This document shows positions 24,764 to 34,915 of a stretch of 64,000 bases of DNA, in pieces. The notes beneath the pieces are model-generated. The model saw nothing but the letters and a program-made list of their open reading frames with translations. It was not told where the DNA came from and did not search any database. The DNA is from Lachnospiraceae bacterium MC2017 (GTDB lineage Bacteria > Bacillota > Clostridia > Lachnospirales > Lachnospiraceae). The number at the start of each line of letters is the position of its first letter. The first letter of the stretch is position 1. A program made the translations under genes and the position numbers. Location of the stretch: NCBI GenBank assembly GCA_000701625.1, contig JNJK01000028.1:1-64000 (forward strand). The letters run 5' to 3'.

Positions 24764-25930
24764 TTATTTTATCACACGTACTCTGTAAACATCCTCAAGC
24801 GCATTGAGTTTTTCCAGCACTTCATCTGTGATCAGATCATCAAGATCGAACATCGCAACTGCGTATTCTTTCTTAGACTTTGAATTAAGGTTCGCGATAT
24901 TGATGCCTGCATCGCCAAACGCTGCTGTAAACTTTGTCAGCATGTTTGCTTTATTCTTGTGGAAGATAACGACACGTGCTGCGCTCTCAGCTTCACCGAG
25001 ATCGATTGCAGGATAGTTAACGGAATTCTTGATGTTTCCGTTCTCCATATACTCACGGAGTTCCTTGACTGCCATTACCGCACAGTTATCTTCTGACTCC
25101 TCTGTGGATGCTCCGAGGTGAGGTGTTACGATACATCCCTCTGCGCCTACAGTTGTAGTATTCGGGAAGTCACTTACATACTTTCTGAGCTTTCCAACCT
25201 TAAGTGCAGCAACTACAGACTCTTCATCAACCAGCTCGTCGCGGGCAAAGTTCAGGATAACCGCTGTATCCTTCATGAGCTTTATTGCTTCTGCATTGAT
25301 CATATGACGTGTTGAATCAAGGAGCGGTACATGAATTGTGATGTAATCACAGTTTGCATAAATCTCCTCAACCTTCAGCACGTGCTTGATGGATCTTGAC
25401 AGATGCCATGCAGCATCAACGGAGATATAAGGATCATAACCATATACTTCCATGCCGAGATTTACAGCTGCATTTGCAACCTTAACGCCGATGGCACCGA
25501 GTCCGATGACGCCAAGCTTCTTACCTGCGATCTCTGTTCCTGCATACTGCTTCTTCTGCTTTTCTGCTGCCTTTGCAACATCAGGATCATTCTTTCCCTC
25601 TGCATTAAGCCAGTTGATACCGTCAACGATACCACGGGACGCGTAGAGCATACCTGCGATAACGAGCTCCTTTACGCCGTTTGCGTTAGCTCCGGGAGTA
25701 TTGAATACAACAATACCCTTTTCTGCACACTTCTCAAGAGGGATATTATTTACGCCTGCACCTGCACGGGCAACTGCCAGAAGGTTCTCCGGCAGATCCA
25801 TGTCATGCATCTTTGCAGAACGGACAAGGACACAGTCAGCATCCTTGAAATCGTCGCAATGAACGTATCCATCACCAAATTTATCGAGTCCGATCTTTGC
25901 AATAGGATTCAGTGTATGATATTTGAACAT
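24764..25930 (-). CDS. serA: D-3-phosphoglycerate dehydrogenase
   Basis: First step of serine synthesis: oxidises 3-phosphoglycerate with NAD. 388 residues: substrate domain around the Rossmann NAD domain (about 95-285, GVIGLGAIGVKVANAAV), catalytic Arg in ILNFARDEL, His in TPHLGASTEESEDNC, and a C-terminal ACT domain (about 318-388, KANMLTKFTAAFGDAGINIA), which in some homologues senses serine. This is the short type, without the extra domain of long forms. Start at ATG 25930 (MFKYHTLNPIA), 5 bp after the serC stop and behind GGTGAG; the longer GTG start at 25939 would overlap serC. Confidence 0.95.
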   Translation of the reverse strand: MFKYHTLNPIAKIGLDKFGDGYVHCDDFKDADCVLVRSAKMHDMDLPENLLAVARAGAGVNNIPLEKCAEKGIVVFNTPGANANGVKELVIAGMLYASRGIVDGINWLNAEGKNDPDVAKAAEKQKKQYAGTEIAGKKLGVIGLGAIGVKVANAAVNLGMEVYGYDPYISVDAAWHLSRSIKHVLKVEEIYANCDYITIHVPLLDSTRHMINAEAIKLMKDTAVILNFARDELVDEESVVAALKVGKLRKYVSDFPNTTTVGAEGCIVTPHLGASTEESEDNCAVMAVKELREYMENGNIKNSVNYPAIDLGEAESAARVVIFHKNKANMLTKFTAAFGDAGINIANLNSKSKKEYAVAMFDLDDLITDEVLEKLNALEDVYRVRVIK

Positions 25931-25935
25931 TTCTC

Positions 25936-27018
25936 TCACCCGTTCTTCTTCTCAAAATCAGCCATAAACTCAACAAGCTTCTCTACGCCTTCCTTCGGCA
26001 TAGCGTTGTAGATGGAAGCTCTCATTCCGCCTACGCTTCTGTGTCCCTTAAGGTTTACAAAACCAGCCTCTGTGGACTCAGCAACAAACTTCTTATCGAG
26101 TTCTTCGTTTCCTGTTACGAAAGGTACATTCATAAGAGAACGTGATGCCTTCTCAACTGTACCCTTAAAGAGCTGTGACTTATCAAGGAAGTTGTAGAGG
26201 ATGGCTGCCTTCTCTTCGTTCTTTGCCTTCATGGCTGCGAGACCACCCTGCTCCTTGAGCCACTTGAAAACAAGTCCGCAAGTGTAGATAGTGTAGCACG
26301 GAGGTGTATTAAAGAGGCTGTCTGCATCTGCCTGTGTCTTCCACTTCAGCATTGTAGGTGTGCCCTCAAGTACATCATCTGTAATAAGGTCATCACGAAC
26401 AACAACGATAGACATACCTGCAGGTCCTACATTCTTCTGAACTCCACCGTACAGAACAGCATACTTGCTGATGTCGTGAGGCTCTGACAGGAACATGGAT
26501 GAAACATCTGCTACCAGATCCTTACCCTTTGTGTTAGGAAGTTCCGGGAACTTTGTTCCGTAGATCGTATTATTCTGGCAGATATATACATAATCTGCGT
26601 CATCACTTATCGGAAGATCTGAACAGTCAGGGATATATGAAAAGGTCTTGTCCTCTGATGAAGCAATAGCCCTTGCATCACCATATCTCTTTGCTTCCTG
26701 CCATGCTTTCTTTGCCCACTGACCAGTAATAATGTAATCAGCAACCTTATTCTTCATGAGATTCATAGGTATTGCTGAAAACTGTGTCCAGGCACCGCCC
26801 TGCAGGAAGAGAACTTTGTAGTTGTCCGGTACACCGACCAGCTCCCTGAAGTCCTTTTCCGCAGTTTTGATGATCTCATCAAACCACTTTGAGCGATGAC
26901 TCATCTCCATGACTGACTGTCCGGATCCATGATAATCCAACATTTCTTCAGCACATGTCTTCAGAACCTCTTCCGGCATCATTGCCGGACCTGCGGAAAA
27001 ATTATAAACTCTGCTCAT
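25936..27018 (-). CDS. serC: Phosphoserine aminotransferase
   Basis: Converts 3-phosphohydroxypyruvate and glutamate to phosphoserine (and can serve in PLP synthesis). The 360-residue class V aminotransferase begins MSRVYNFSAGPAMMPEEVL, includes FLQGGAWTQFSAIPMNL and the PLP lysine in VLYGGVQKNVGPAG, and ends with the RASIYNAMPKEGVEKLVEFM segment common to SerC. The start at 27018 follows AAGGAGA. It is 6 bp ahead of serA, so the pair forms a serine operon (serB is not seen). Confidence 0.96.
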   Translation of the reverse strand: MSRVYNFSAGPAMMPEEVLKTCAEEMLDYHGSGQSVMEMSHRSKWFDEIIKTAEKDFRELVGVPDNYKVLFLQGGAWTQFSAIPMNLMKNKVADYIITGQWAKKAWQEAKRYGDARAIASSEDKTFSYIPDCSDLPISDDADYVYICQNNTIYGTKFPELPNTKGKDLVADVSSMFLSEPHDISKYAVLYGGVQKNVGPAGMSIVVVRDDLITDDVLEGTPTMLKWKTQADADSLFNTPPCYTIYTCGLVFKWLKEQGGLAAMKAKNEEKAAILYNFLDKSQLFKGTVEKASRSLMNVPFVTGNEELDKKFVAESTEAGFVNLKGHRSVGGMRASIYNAMPKEGVEKLVEFMADFEKKNG

Positions 27019-27180
27019 TGCTCTTCCGTCTCCTTACTCTTTGATTTTTTCATAATTCGGCTTGTTACCGAAAGCCCCCATCGGCTAGCTACCAATTGTG
27101 ACTAGTACAATAACTGTATCACCCACAGAACAATTTATCAACATAAAATTTTATCGCTTTAGCGTTTTAAAGTTTAAATC

Positions 27181-28869
27181 TTATTTCTCAGCATTTTTCT
27201 TTGCGAGATCAGCCTCATCAAATGCTTCAGAAATCGATTTCCCCGGCGCCACCATAGGATATACGCTATCATCTTTATCTATAACACACTCAATGAGAAC
27301 CGGACCGTTGTAAGCTATTGCTTCCTCGATAGCCGGAGCTACTTCTTCTTTCTTTGTGACACGGATCGCTTTGCATCCAAGTCCCTCTGCCACCTTGCAA
27401 TAATCAACCTTATCGGTAAGTACCGTCTGTGAGTAGCGTTTACCGTAAAACAGTGTCTGCCACTGACGTACCATGCCCAGAACGTCATTATTAATAACGA
27501 TATCAATTACAGGAATATTGTAACGGCTCGCAGTTGCAAGCTCATTCATATTCATACGGAAACATCCGTCTCCGCCGATATTAACAACTATGTCTTCAGG
27601 ACATCCGACTTTTGCTCCGATAGCTGCTCCCAGTCCGTATCCCATAGTTCCGAGGCCGCCGCTGGTGATGAAATGACGTGGCTTTCTAAAACGATAGTAC
27701 TGAGCTGTCCACATCTGATGCTGTCCTACGTCTGTTGTAACGATCGCCTTTGATCCGGTCACGCGATCAAGTTCCTCGATCACAAAAGGACATGTCAGAC
27801 GATCCTTTGCATAGTTAAGAGGGAACTCCTTCTTAAGCTCATTTATATGCTCATTCCACTCTGTATTCTTCTTTTCATGAACAAGCGGAGTAAGCTCACG
27901 AAGGACATGACGAAGATCGCCTATAAGGCTGGCACTTGTACGGATATTTTTGTTTATTTCTGCTGCATCTATGTCGATATGAAGGATCTTTGCATGTGAT
28001 GCAAACTTCTTTGCATTACCAACTACACGGTCAGAGAATCTGGCACCCATCGCAATAAGCAGATCGCACTCGCTCGCTGCCTTATTACTGGTCTTTGTGC
28101 CGTGCATACCGATCATACCTGTATAGAGCGGATTAGTCGGATCAAATGCCCCCTTACCCATAAGCGTATCACATACAGGACAGCTTATTTTCTCTGCAAA
28201 GTCTTTCACTTCCTCAGATGCTCCGGAAAGGACTGCACCTCCTCCGAGGTATATCAGCGGTCTCTTTGCCATATTTATGAGATGCGCTGCTTCTTTAAGC
28301 TGTTCTGCTGTATAACGGTTAGAACGCTTCGCTGCCTCTGCCTTTTTAGGCTTAAATTCTGCCTTATTGGCAGTGACATCTTTTGTTACATCCACAAGTA
28401 CCGGTCCCGGACGCCCGGACTGAGCTATCTCAAATGCTCTCCTGAGAGTATCTGCGAGCTTATTAACATCCTTTACGATATAGCCATGCTTTGTTATAGG
28501 CATGGTTACACCTGCGATGTCCACCTCCTGGAAGGTATCTTTTCCGAGAAGCGGCAGATTTACGTTTGCCGTGATCGCTACCATCGGCACCGAATCCATG
28601 AACGCTGTTGCTATTCCTGTTACGAGATTTGTTGCCCCCGGGCCTGATGTAGCCATACAGACGCCGACTTTTCCTGTTGCTCTTGCATATCCATCTGCTG
28701 CATGGGATGCTCCCTGTTCATGGCTTGTAAGCACGTGACGGATTTCATCCGAATGTTTATAGAGCGCATCATATACATTCAGGATCGAGCCACCCGGGTA
28801 ACCGAAAACGGTGTCAACACCCTCTTCTTTTAATACTTCTACGATTATTTCTGCACCTGTAAGCTGCAT
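27181..28869 (-). CDS. ilvB: Acetolactate synthase, large (catalytic) subunit
   Basis: Joins two pyruvates to 2-acetolactate (or pyruvate and 2-oxobutyrate), the first common step of branched-chain amino acid synthesis; needs TPP, Mg and FAD. 562 residues from MQLTGAEIIVEVLKEEGVDT, with the catalytic Glu in TSHEQGASHAADGYARA, GKDTFQEVDI, and the TPP motif GGDGCFRMNMNELATA...NNDVLGM. I chose ATG 28869, behind AGGAG, over a longer start at 28959 with no site. Upstream genes leuB and ilvD lie on the same strand. No ilvN regulatory subunit is found in the window. Confidence 0.96.
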   Translation of the reverse strand: MQLTGAEIIVEVLKEEGVDTVFGYPGGSILNVYDALYKHSDEIRHVLTSHEQGASHAADGYARATGKVGVCMATSGPGATNLVTGIATAFMDSVPMVAITANVNLPLLGKDTFQEVDIAGVTMPITKHGYIVKDVNKLADTLRRAFEIAQSGRPGPVLVDVTKDVTANKAEFKPKKAEAAKRSNRYTAEQLKEAAHLINMAKRPLIYLGGGAVLSGASEEVKDFAEKISCPVCDTLMGKGAFDPTNPLYTGMIGMHGTKTSNKAASECDLLIAMGARFSDRVVGNAKKFASHAKILHIDIDAAEINKNIRTSASLIGDLRHVLRELTPLVHEKKNTEWNEHINELKKEFPLNYAKDRLTCPFVIEELDRVTGSKAIVTTDVGQHQMWTAQYYRFRKPRHFITSGGLGTMGYGLGAAIGAKVGCPEDIVVNIGGDGCFRMNMNELATASRYNIPVIDIVINNDVLGMVRQWQTLFYGKRYSQTVLTDKVDYCKVAEGLGCKAIRVTKKEEVAPAIEEAIAYNGPVLIECVIDKDDSVYPMVAPGKSISEAFDEADLAKKNAEK

Positions 28870-28976
28870 ATTCTTACTCCTGTGTATTACAAAAGTTTTA
28901 TTACTAAATAATGACATTGTAAATATTGAATATTCCCCTCTTATGGAATTATTAAACATTTACAACTGGTTACAAG

Positions 28977-30653
28977 TTATTTTAATTCCTCAGGTATCTC
29001 GAGCACTGCGCCGCGATTTCCGCTTGTAACAAGCTTCTGGTAACGTGCAAGATAACCTGTGGTCACGTTTGGCTTTCTTGGCTTCCAGTTCTTACGTCTC
29101 TCTGCAAGTACTTCGTCGGATACGAGAACATTCAGAGCATTGTTCGGGATATCAACCTTGATGATATCGCCTTCCTCGATGAGTGCGATAGGACCGCCTA
29201 CTGCTGCCTCAGGAGAAACGTGACCGATAGATGCTCCTCTGGATGCTCCGGAGAAACGTCCGTCTGTGATAAGTGCTACACTTTCTCCGAGTCCCATACC
29301 TGCAATGGCACTTGTCGGGTTCAGCATCTCTCTCATTCCAGGACCACCCTTAGGTCCCTCATAACGGATGACTACTACATCCCCCGGATTGATCTTTCCA
29401 CCGAGGATCGCGCTGATCGCATCTTCCTCACAGTCAAATACACGTGCCGGACCCTCATGAGTCATCATTGACGGAGCAACTGCCGATCTCTTTACGATAC
29501 CTGTATCCGGTGCGATATTTCCCTTAAGTACTGCGATACCGCCCTCCTGCATGTAAGGATTTTCGATAGGACGGATAACTTCCGGATTCATATTTACTGC
29601 ATTCTTGATATTTTCTCCGACTGTCTTTCCTGTAACTGTCATACAGTCAAGATTCAAAAGATTCTTTTTATTAAGCTCATTCATTACCGCATATACACCG
29701 CCTGCCTCATTGAGGTCTTCCATATAAGTCGGACCAGCCGGTGCCAGATGGCAAAGATTAGGCGTACGTGCAGAAATCTCGTTTGCGATTTCCATATTGA
29801 GCTCTACGCCCGCTTCATGAGCAATAGCCGGTAGATGAAGCATAGTATTTGTTGAGCATCCAAGTGCCATATCCATTGTCATGGCATTCATAAATGCTTC
29901 CTTTGTCATGATGTCTCTCGGACGGATATTTCTCCTGTACATCTCCATTACTGCATATCCTGCCTGCTTTGCGAGACGGATCCTCTCAGAATAAACTGCA
30001 GGAATAGTACCATTTCCACGAAGTCCCATACCGATAACTTCTGTAAGGCAATTCATGGAGTTTGCAGTATACATGCCGGAACAGGAACCACAGGTCGGAC
30101 ACACATGCTCTGCAAAGTAATCAAGCTCTGCTTCATCGATCCTGCCTGCAGCCTTTTCTCCAACTGCTTCAAACATTGAAGAAAGTGAACGTTTTTTTCC
30201 ATGAACGTGTCCTGCAAGCATCGGGCCGCCGGATACAAATACTGTCGGGATATTTACACGTGCAGCTGCCATGAGAAGTCCCGGAACATTCTTATCACAG
30301 TTCGGGATCATTACGAGAGCGTCAAACTGATGAGCAAGTGCCATACACTCTGTTGAATCAGCGATAAGGTCACGTGTTACAAGAGAGTACTTCATTCCGA
30401 TATGACCCATAGCGATTCCATCACAAACTGCGATAGCCGGAAATACTACCGGTGTTCCGCCGGCTTCTGCCACTCCGAGCTTTACTGCCTGTGTGATCTT
30501 ATCGAGGTTCATGTGTCCAGGAACGATTTCATTATAGGAACTTACGATACCTACTAACGGTCTCTCCATCTCCTCTTTTGTATATCCCAGTGCATTAAAA
30601 AGACTTCTTGCCGGAGCTGCCTGATCTCCTCTTTTTACATTATCACTTCTCAT
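28977..30653 (-). CDS. ilvD: Dihydroxy-acid dehydratase
   Basis: Dehydrates 2,3-dihydroxyisovalerate and 2,3-dihydroxy-3-methylvalerate to the oxo acids for valine and isoleucine. 558 residues, normal length. Iron-sulfur cluster ligands are recognisable in [10 protein letters not shown] and [17 protein letters not shown]; further signature [10 protein letters not shown]-like [19 protein letters not shown] and the C-terminal [13 protein letters not shown] 30653 follows GGAGGA. It sits between leuB (55 bp upstream) and ilvB (107 bp downstream) on one strand, an ilv-leu cluster. Confidence 0.97.
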   Translation of the reverse strand: MRSDNVKRGDQAAPARSLFNALGYTKEEMERPLVGIVSSYNEIVPGHMNLDKITQAVKLGVAEAGGTPVVFPAIAVCDGIAMGHIGMKYSLVTRDLIADSTECMALAHQFDALVMIPNCDKNVPGLLMAAARVNIPTVFVSGGPMLAGHVHGKKRSLSSMFEAVGEKAAGRIDEAELDYFAEHVCPTCGSCSGMYTANSMNCLTEVIGMGLRGNGTIPAVYSERIRLAKQAGYAVMEMYRRNIRPRDIMTKEAFMNAMTMDMALGCSTNTMLHLPAIAHEAGVELNMEIANEISARTPNLCHLAPAGPTYMEDLNEAGGVYAVMNELNKKNLLNLDCMTVTGKTVGENIKNAVNMNPEVIRPIENPYMQEGGIAVLKGNIAPDTGIVKRSAVAPSMMTHEGPARVFDCEEDAISAILGGKINPGDVVVIRYEGPKGGPGMREMLNPTSAIAGMGLGESVALITDGRFSGASRGASIGHVSPEAAVGGPIALIEEGDIIKVDIPNNALNVLVSDEVLAERRKNWKPRKPNVTTGYLARYQKLVTSGNRGAVLEIPEELK

Positions 30654-30707
30654 TTCCGATTCCTCCTACTATAAACTCGATCAAAGCCGTTCTATATGTA
30701 ACCAGTC

Positions 30708-31790
30708 TTAAACTCTTGCTGCTATGAGATCACCCATTTCAGCTGTTCCTACCTTTTTCGTTCCTTCTGAATAAATGTCTCCTGTACGATAACCTTCCCT
30801 GAGCACTTTTCGAACTGCCTCTTCCACCGCATCCGCTTCTGCCTGCAGTCCAAATGAGAAACGAAGCATCATTGCCGCAGAAAGGATTGTTGCGATAGGA
30901 TTTGCAATCCCCTGTCCTGCAATATCCGGTGCTGATCCGCCAGATGGCTCATAAAGTCCAAAACTTGTCTCGTTAAGTGAAGCACTTGAAAGCATTCCGA
31001 TCGAACCTGTGATCTCAGCTGCCTCATCAGAAAGGATGTCTCCAAACATATTCTCAGTAAGGACCACATCAAACTGTGCCGGATCCTTTACGAGCTGCAT
31101 TGCCGCATTATCTACCAGCATATGCTCTACTTCTACTTCCGGATATTTCTCTGCAACCTCATTTACGACTTTTCTCCAAAGTCTTGATGAATCAAGGACG
31201 TTCGCCTTATCCACGCTCGTAACTTTCTTTCTGCGTTTCATAGCGACCTCAAAGCCCTTGATAGCAATACGACGGATCTCATCCTCGTTATAGGAAAGTG
31301 TATCCACCGCAGTCATTACTCCATCTATCTCAGAAGTATGACGTTCACCGAAGTAAAGTCCTCCGGTAAGCTCTCTCATGATCAGCATATCAAAGCCTTT
31401 TTCTGCTGTCTCACGTCTCAGCGGGCAAGCGTCTGACAATTCCGGATACAGATACGAAGGTCGAAGGTTTGCAAAAAGTCCGAGCGCCTTTCTGATCTTT
31501 AAGAGACCTGCTTCAGGACGTTTTTCCGGCGGGAGCTTATACCACGGTGATGTTGATGTGTTTCCTCCGATGGAACCCATAAGAACCGCATCCGATGCTT
31601 TCGCCTGCTCTATTGCCTCATCTGTGAGCGGAACACCATGCTTATCAATGGAACATCCACCCATCAAAATATCCGTATAGTTAAATGTATGTCCGTACTT
31701 TGCACCAATACTGTCGAGAACCTTCCTTGCTTCAGCAGTAACCTCCGGGCCTATTCCATCTCCGGCAATACAGCCTATATTGAATTCCAT
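30708..31790 (-). CDS. leuB: 3-isopropylmalate dehydrogenase
   Basis: Oxidatively decarboxylates 3-isopropylmalate in leucine synthesis. 360 residues from [20 protein letters not shown]. Family signatures: [52 protein letters not shown] (the metal-binding Asp signature) and [20 protein letters not shown]. The ATG at 31790 is preceded by AAGG and AGGAG; the frame to 31814 starts with extra residues that look non-native. leuA and leuCD are not in the window. Confidence 0.96.
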   Translation of the reverse strand: MEFNIGCIAGDGIGPEVTAEARKVLDSIGAKYGHTFNYTDILMGGCSIDKHGVPLTDEAIEQAKASDAVLMGSIGGNTSTSPWYKLPPEKRPEAGLLKIRKALGLFANLRPSYLYPELSDACPLRRETAEKGFDMLIMRELTGGLYFGERHTSEIDGVMTAVDTLSYNEDEIRRIAIKGFEVAMKRRKKVTSVDKANVLDSSRLWRKVVNEVAEKYPEVEVEHMLVDNAAMQLVKDPAQFDVVLTENMFGDILSDEAAEITGSIGMLSSASLNETSFGLYEPSGGSAPDIAGQGIANPIATILSAAMMLRFSFGLQAEADAVEEAVRKVLREGYRTGDIYSEGTKKVGTAEMGDLIAARV

Positions 31791-31996
31791 TAACCTTACA
31801 CTCCTTTCATGCAATGATCAAAAATGCTTTTTACCATTCTTTATGACACGAATTGCTCCGCTTCTGATGAAGCTCACGCAATTTAACACTATGACTTTTT
31901 AAGTTTTTTGTACTTTAACTCGATAAAGCGTTTTTTATACAGAATAGGGCGTGCACTGCACGCCCTCTAGAATCCGTTCTAAATATCTATCGATTA
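31791..31996 (-). other. Leader region of the leuB-ilvD-ilvB cluster
   Basis: About 200 bp separating yajC from leuB. It holds the GC-rich hairpin and AT-rich sequence with T/A runs that could include a promoter. I looked for a T-box core or a Leu/Ile/Val-rich leader peptide with an attenuator and saw neither. Confidence 0.4.
31946..31966 (-). terminator. GC-rich inverted repeat between yajC and leuB
   Basis: AGGGCGTGCA and TGCACGCCCT are perfect 10-bp arms around one base, 30 bp after the yajC stop. The T-run on the minus strand is weak (ATTCTGTATA), so it is a probable terminator for tgt-yajC rather than a certain one. Confidence 0.55.
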
Positions 31997-32314
31997 TCAG
32001 TCAGCTGCGGACTCCGGCTTCTCGATCTGAGCGATTGCAGTTTTCTGCATCGGAATTCGGCAATTTTTGTTGCTTCCGAACTCAACGATAACTGTATCCT
32101 CAGTAATATCGATAACCACACCATAGAAACCGCTGTTTGTCAGAACAGAGTCACCTACTTCAAGTGCATCAAGCATAGCCTTCATGCGGTTCTGTTCCTT
32201 CTTCTGCGGTCGGAACATCATAAAATAAAACATAGCGCCGATAAGAACGATGTAAACAACGATCATGGCCAGATTTCCGCCTGTACCTGCAGCGCTGCTG
32301 AGCAGTAAATTCAT
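31997..32314 (-). CDS. yajC: Preprotein translocase accessory subunit YajC
   Basis: A 105-residue single-pass membrane protein that associates with SecDF-YidC. One helix at residues about 16-38 (LAMIVVYIVLIGAMFYFMMF), then the family signature RPQKKEQNRMKAMLDAL, GDSVLTNSGFYGVVIDI, EDTVIVEFGSNKNCRIPMQK. It follows tgt by 96 bp; tgt-yajC is a very common pair. The N-terminal MNLLLSSAAGTGGN is a short outer segment. Confidence 0.95.
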   Translation of the reverse strand: MNLLLSSAAGTGGNLAMIVVYIVLIGAMFYFMMFRPQKKEQNRMKAMLDALEVGDSVLTNSGFYGVVIDITEDTVIVEFGSNKNCRIPMQKTAIAQIEKPESAAD

Positions 32315-32410
32315 TTTTCGAAATCTCCTTTCAAACGTTAAAATACATGATACACAAATCTTAATTTATCCGCAAGTTTTTATTAATCAGAAACGAAGCA
32401 TTTCATATCA

Positions 32411-33544
32411 TTAATCATCGGGTGTTTCAAGATCTGCCAAAAACTGCTTTCTGAACTCTTCGTAGTGGTGAGCTTCGATCGCTTCTCTTATTTCTTCCAT
32501 CATATGATTATAGAAATAAAGATTATGCATTACGCAGAGACGCATACCGAGCATTTCCTTAGCCTTCAGAAGGTGACGTACATATGCTCTGCTGTAATTT
32601 CTACATGCTTCGCACTGGCATCCTTCCTCGATCGGTCTGGTATCCAGCTCATACTTAGCATTAAAAAGATTTTTCTTTCCATGATGTGTATATACATGAC
32701 CATGACGTCCATTTCTTGACGGATATACGCAGTCAAAGAAATCGATTCCTCTATATACACCCTCTATAATATTTGCAGGTGTTCCGACACCCATGAGGTA
32801 AGTAGGCTTATTATCAGGCAGATGAGGCACTGTCACATCAAGAACATGATACATTTCCTCTGCTGTCTCACCGACTGCCAGTCCTCCAACCGCATAACCG
32901 TCAAGATCCATCTCCGCTATTTCCTGAGCATGTTGGATACGGATATCATCATAGATCGCACCCTGATTGATTCCAAAAAGCATCTGTTTAGGATTTACCG
33001 TATCAGGAAGTGAATTCAGTCTGTCCATCTCCACCTTGCAGCGCTTAAGCCATCTTGTTGTTCTCTCTACGCTGGGACGAACATAATCTCTACTCGCCTT
33101 TGAATTAGGGCATTCATCAAACGCCATAGCAATAGTAGACCCGAGATTTGACTGGATCTGCATACTTTCTTCCGGTCCCATAAAGATCTTTCTGCCATCA
33201 ATATGTGAACGGAAAGTCACGCCTTCTTCTTTGATCTTTCTTAAAGATGAAAGTGAAAAAACCTGAAATCCGCCGGAATCAGTAAGAATAGGCCGATCCC
33301 AGTTCATGAACTTATGCAGTCCACCAAGCCTCTTTATAAGCTTATCTCCGGTACGAACGTGCAGATGATAGGTATTACTGAGTTCAACCTGTGTTCCGAT
33401 CTCATGGAGATCCACCGTAGATACCGCACCCTTAATAGCCGCTACCGTACCGACATTCATAAAAACAGGCGTCTCAATTACACCATGGACTGTTGTGAGG
33501 CGCCCTCTTTTTGCTCTACCGTCTTTTGTTATTAATTCGTACAT
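32411..33544 (-). CDS. tgt: Queuine/preQ1 tRNA-guanine transglycosylase
   Basis: Swaps G34 in GUN-anticodon tRNAs for preQ1, the step before QueA. 377 residues. The family's catalytic Asp motif is seen in PILTDSGGFQVFSLS; the second Asp in GVYRGIDFFDCVYPSRNGRHG; zinc ligands in CQCEACRNYSRAYVRHLLKA...HNLYF. AMAFDECPNSKA and GGLAVGETAEEM are further signatures. The start at 33544 (MYELITKDGRAKRGRL) matches the normal N terminus, though the ribosome binding site is weak. First gene of tgt-yajC. Confidence 0.97.
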   Translation of the reverse strand: MYELITKDGRAKRGRLTTVHGVIETPVFMNVGTVAAIKGAVSTVDLHEIGTQVELSNTYHLHVRTGDKLIKRLGGLHKFMNWDRPILTDSGGFQVFSLSSLRKIKEEGVTFRSHIDGRKIFMGPEESMQIQSNLGSTIAMAFDECPNSKASRDYVRPSVERTTRWLKRCKVEMDRLNSLPDTVNPKQMLFGINQGAIYDDIRIQHAQEIAEMDLDGYAVGGLAVGETAEEMYHVLDVTVPHLPDNKPTYLMGVGTPANIIEGVYRGIDFFDCVYPSRNGRHGHVYTHHGKKNLFNAKYELDTRPIEEGCQCEACRNYSRAYVRHLLKAKEMLGMRLCVMHNLYFYNHMMEEIREAIEAHHYEEFRKQFLADLETPDD

Positions 33545-33561
33545 TCTTTTTCTCTTCGTTC

Positions 33562-33601
33562 CAAAAAATCAGCAAACAAGCCATACATACGACTTGTTTG
33601 C
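33562..33601 (-). terminator. Terminator of the VanY-type carboxypeptidase gene
   Basis: On the minus strand GCAAACAAG pairs with CTTGTTTGC around a 12-nt loop, followed by GATTTTTT, 57 bp after the stop codon and upstream of tgt. Confidence 0.8.
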
Positions 33602-33657
33602 CATTCTTCTTAAACCAATATATTTACAGTGGTACTATTCTACGACAACAATCCAAA

Positions 33658-34716
33658 TTAATCAACCAGTCCGATTTCTCTGTCATATTCTTCAAGGCAA
33701 AGCCCACGACTCATGATCTCCTCTGCCGCAGCTTCTCCGACATATCGGTAGTGCCATGGTTCATACTCTATTTCAGTGATCGTTTCCTTCCCTTTAGGAT
33801 AACGCAGGATAAATCCATACTCTGCAGCATGCTCTTTAAGCCATTTTCCTCCATCTGTATCACCGAATCCGGCATCCAGCTGCTGGTAATCTGGAATGAT
33901 AAAGTCAAACGCAAGTCCAACCTCATGCTCACTGGTTCCCGGTATCGCAACTGTCTGGCTTGCAAGATCATAAGCCTCTGCCTCGGAATATCCCTGCATC
34001 GTATAAGATTTCATCTTTCTGGCAAAAAGCAGCTGCTGTTTCTCAGGTGTACGATAAGGTGAGCAAATATAGAGATTCACGCCATCTTCCTGCGCCGCCT
34101 TCAGCATTTCAAGTACATGCGGCATTACTCTCGTGTCACTCTTAACATTTCCACGAATAGTTTCGAGTTCAAACTCATAATCATCCGGGATATGATTGTG
34201 CTTATTTATAAGGATAAGCGACCAGTCATCTGCATAATCCGCATTGACATATGATCCTTCTTCATCGCTGTATATCCTTGCACTCTCATCCGTCTGAAAA
34301 TCCGACGTACTCTCGACAGATGAAGCACTGTTTCTGCTGATAGCTTTTTCAAGATCCCGCATATCCGCAGCATCATCTGCTGAAACCGTTACTCCTGTTT
34401 CGCTGTAGCCTCCATCATTTTCATCATCCATATCATCCATGTTTTCAACTTCAAAAGCTGTTCCATCAACAGTCGTGACATAGATACCATAAGCCTCGTA
34501 ATTATCGATCTCATCCTCGGCAAATGTAAAACTGCTCGTCAATACAAAAATACAACATACTGCAGCAACAGCAGTAACTTTTCTCATATTGTGAAATAAT
34601 GTGTGAAACAAATGATAGAAAAAAAGCCACACTACGAACACAACCATGCACAGAACCCTCAGTGCTTTATGTTTTCTGGCTATGTCCATCAGTCTGTCCT
34701 TAACCCTGACTTTCAT
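33658..34716 (-). CDS. VanY-type D-alanyl-D-alanine carboxypeptidase
   Basis: A membrane-anchored or secreted zinc peptidase that trims the terminal D-Ala of peptidoglycan stem peptides. 352 residues from MKVRVKDRLMDIARKHKALR. Two hydrophobic segments follow (about 19-37 and 46-64, the second ending SSFTFAED, like a signal peptidase site). A polar, acidic linker runs to about 150; the VanY domain occupies about 165-340, with SPYRTPEKQQ, the zinc motif SEHEVGLAFDF (SxHxxGxAxD) and EPWHYRYVG. I chose ATG 34716 behind GGGGAAG over a start at 34830. Divergent from aroC. Confidence 0.88.
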   Translation of the reverse strand: MKVRVKDRLMDIARKHKALRVLCMVVFVVWLFFYHLFHTLFHNMRKVTAVAAVCCIFVLTSSFTFAEDEIDNYEAYGIYVTTVDGTAFEVENMDDMDDENDGGYSETGVTVSADDAADMRDLEKAISRNSASSVESTSDFQTDESARIYSDEEGSYVNADYADDWSLILINKHNHIPDDYEFELETIRGNVKSDTRVMPHVLEMLKAAQEDGVNLYICSPYRTPEKQQLLFARKMKSYTMQGYSEAEAYDLASQTVAIPGTSEHEVGLAFDFIIPDYQQLDAGFGDTDGGKWLKEHAAEYGFILRYPKGKETITEIEYEPWHYRYVGEAAAEEIMSRGLCLEEYDREIGLVD

Positions 34717-34915
34717 AAACAAACTTCCCCTAACTAACCAAAGTACAATACTCTCATCCCACCGGTAAAAAACGTCCCCTAAACGTTTCTCAACTATGTA
34801 TAATTTATCACACAATAAACATAAACTCAATGATTAACATAACTAAAATAATCCATGTATTATACCAAAAAACTATGTTATCATTATCGAAAACAATGAT
34901 GTAAGGAGTTAAAAC
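34717..34915. other. Divergent promoter region, vanY-like gene and aroC
   Basis: About 200 bp of AT-rich DNA between two divergent genes. The aroC ribosome binding site (AAGGAG, 34901-34906) is clear. The ATGATGTAAGGAG there resembles the start of the repeat family, but it lacks the GGTCAAAAG part and I do not count it as a copy. Confidence 0.4.

Noticed and set aside
31800-31945. Leucine attenuator or T-box before leuB
   Set aside because: No GGTGG T-box core, no run of Leu codons in a short frame and no paired terminator/antiterminator arms were found.
34888-34906. ATGATGTAAGGAG upstream of aroC as another copy of the dispersed repeat
   Set aside because: Only the first nine bases fit; the GGTCAAAAG part and the second arm are missing. 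It is better explained as the aroC ribosome binding site.
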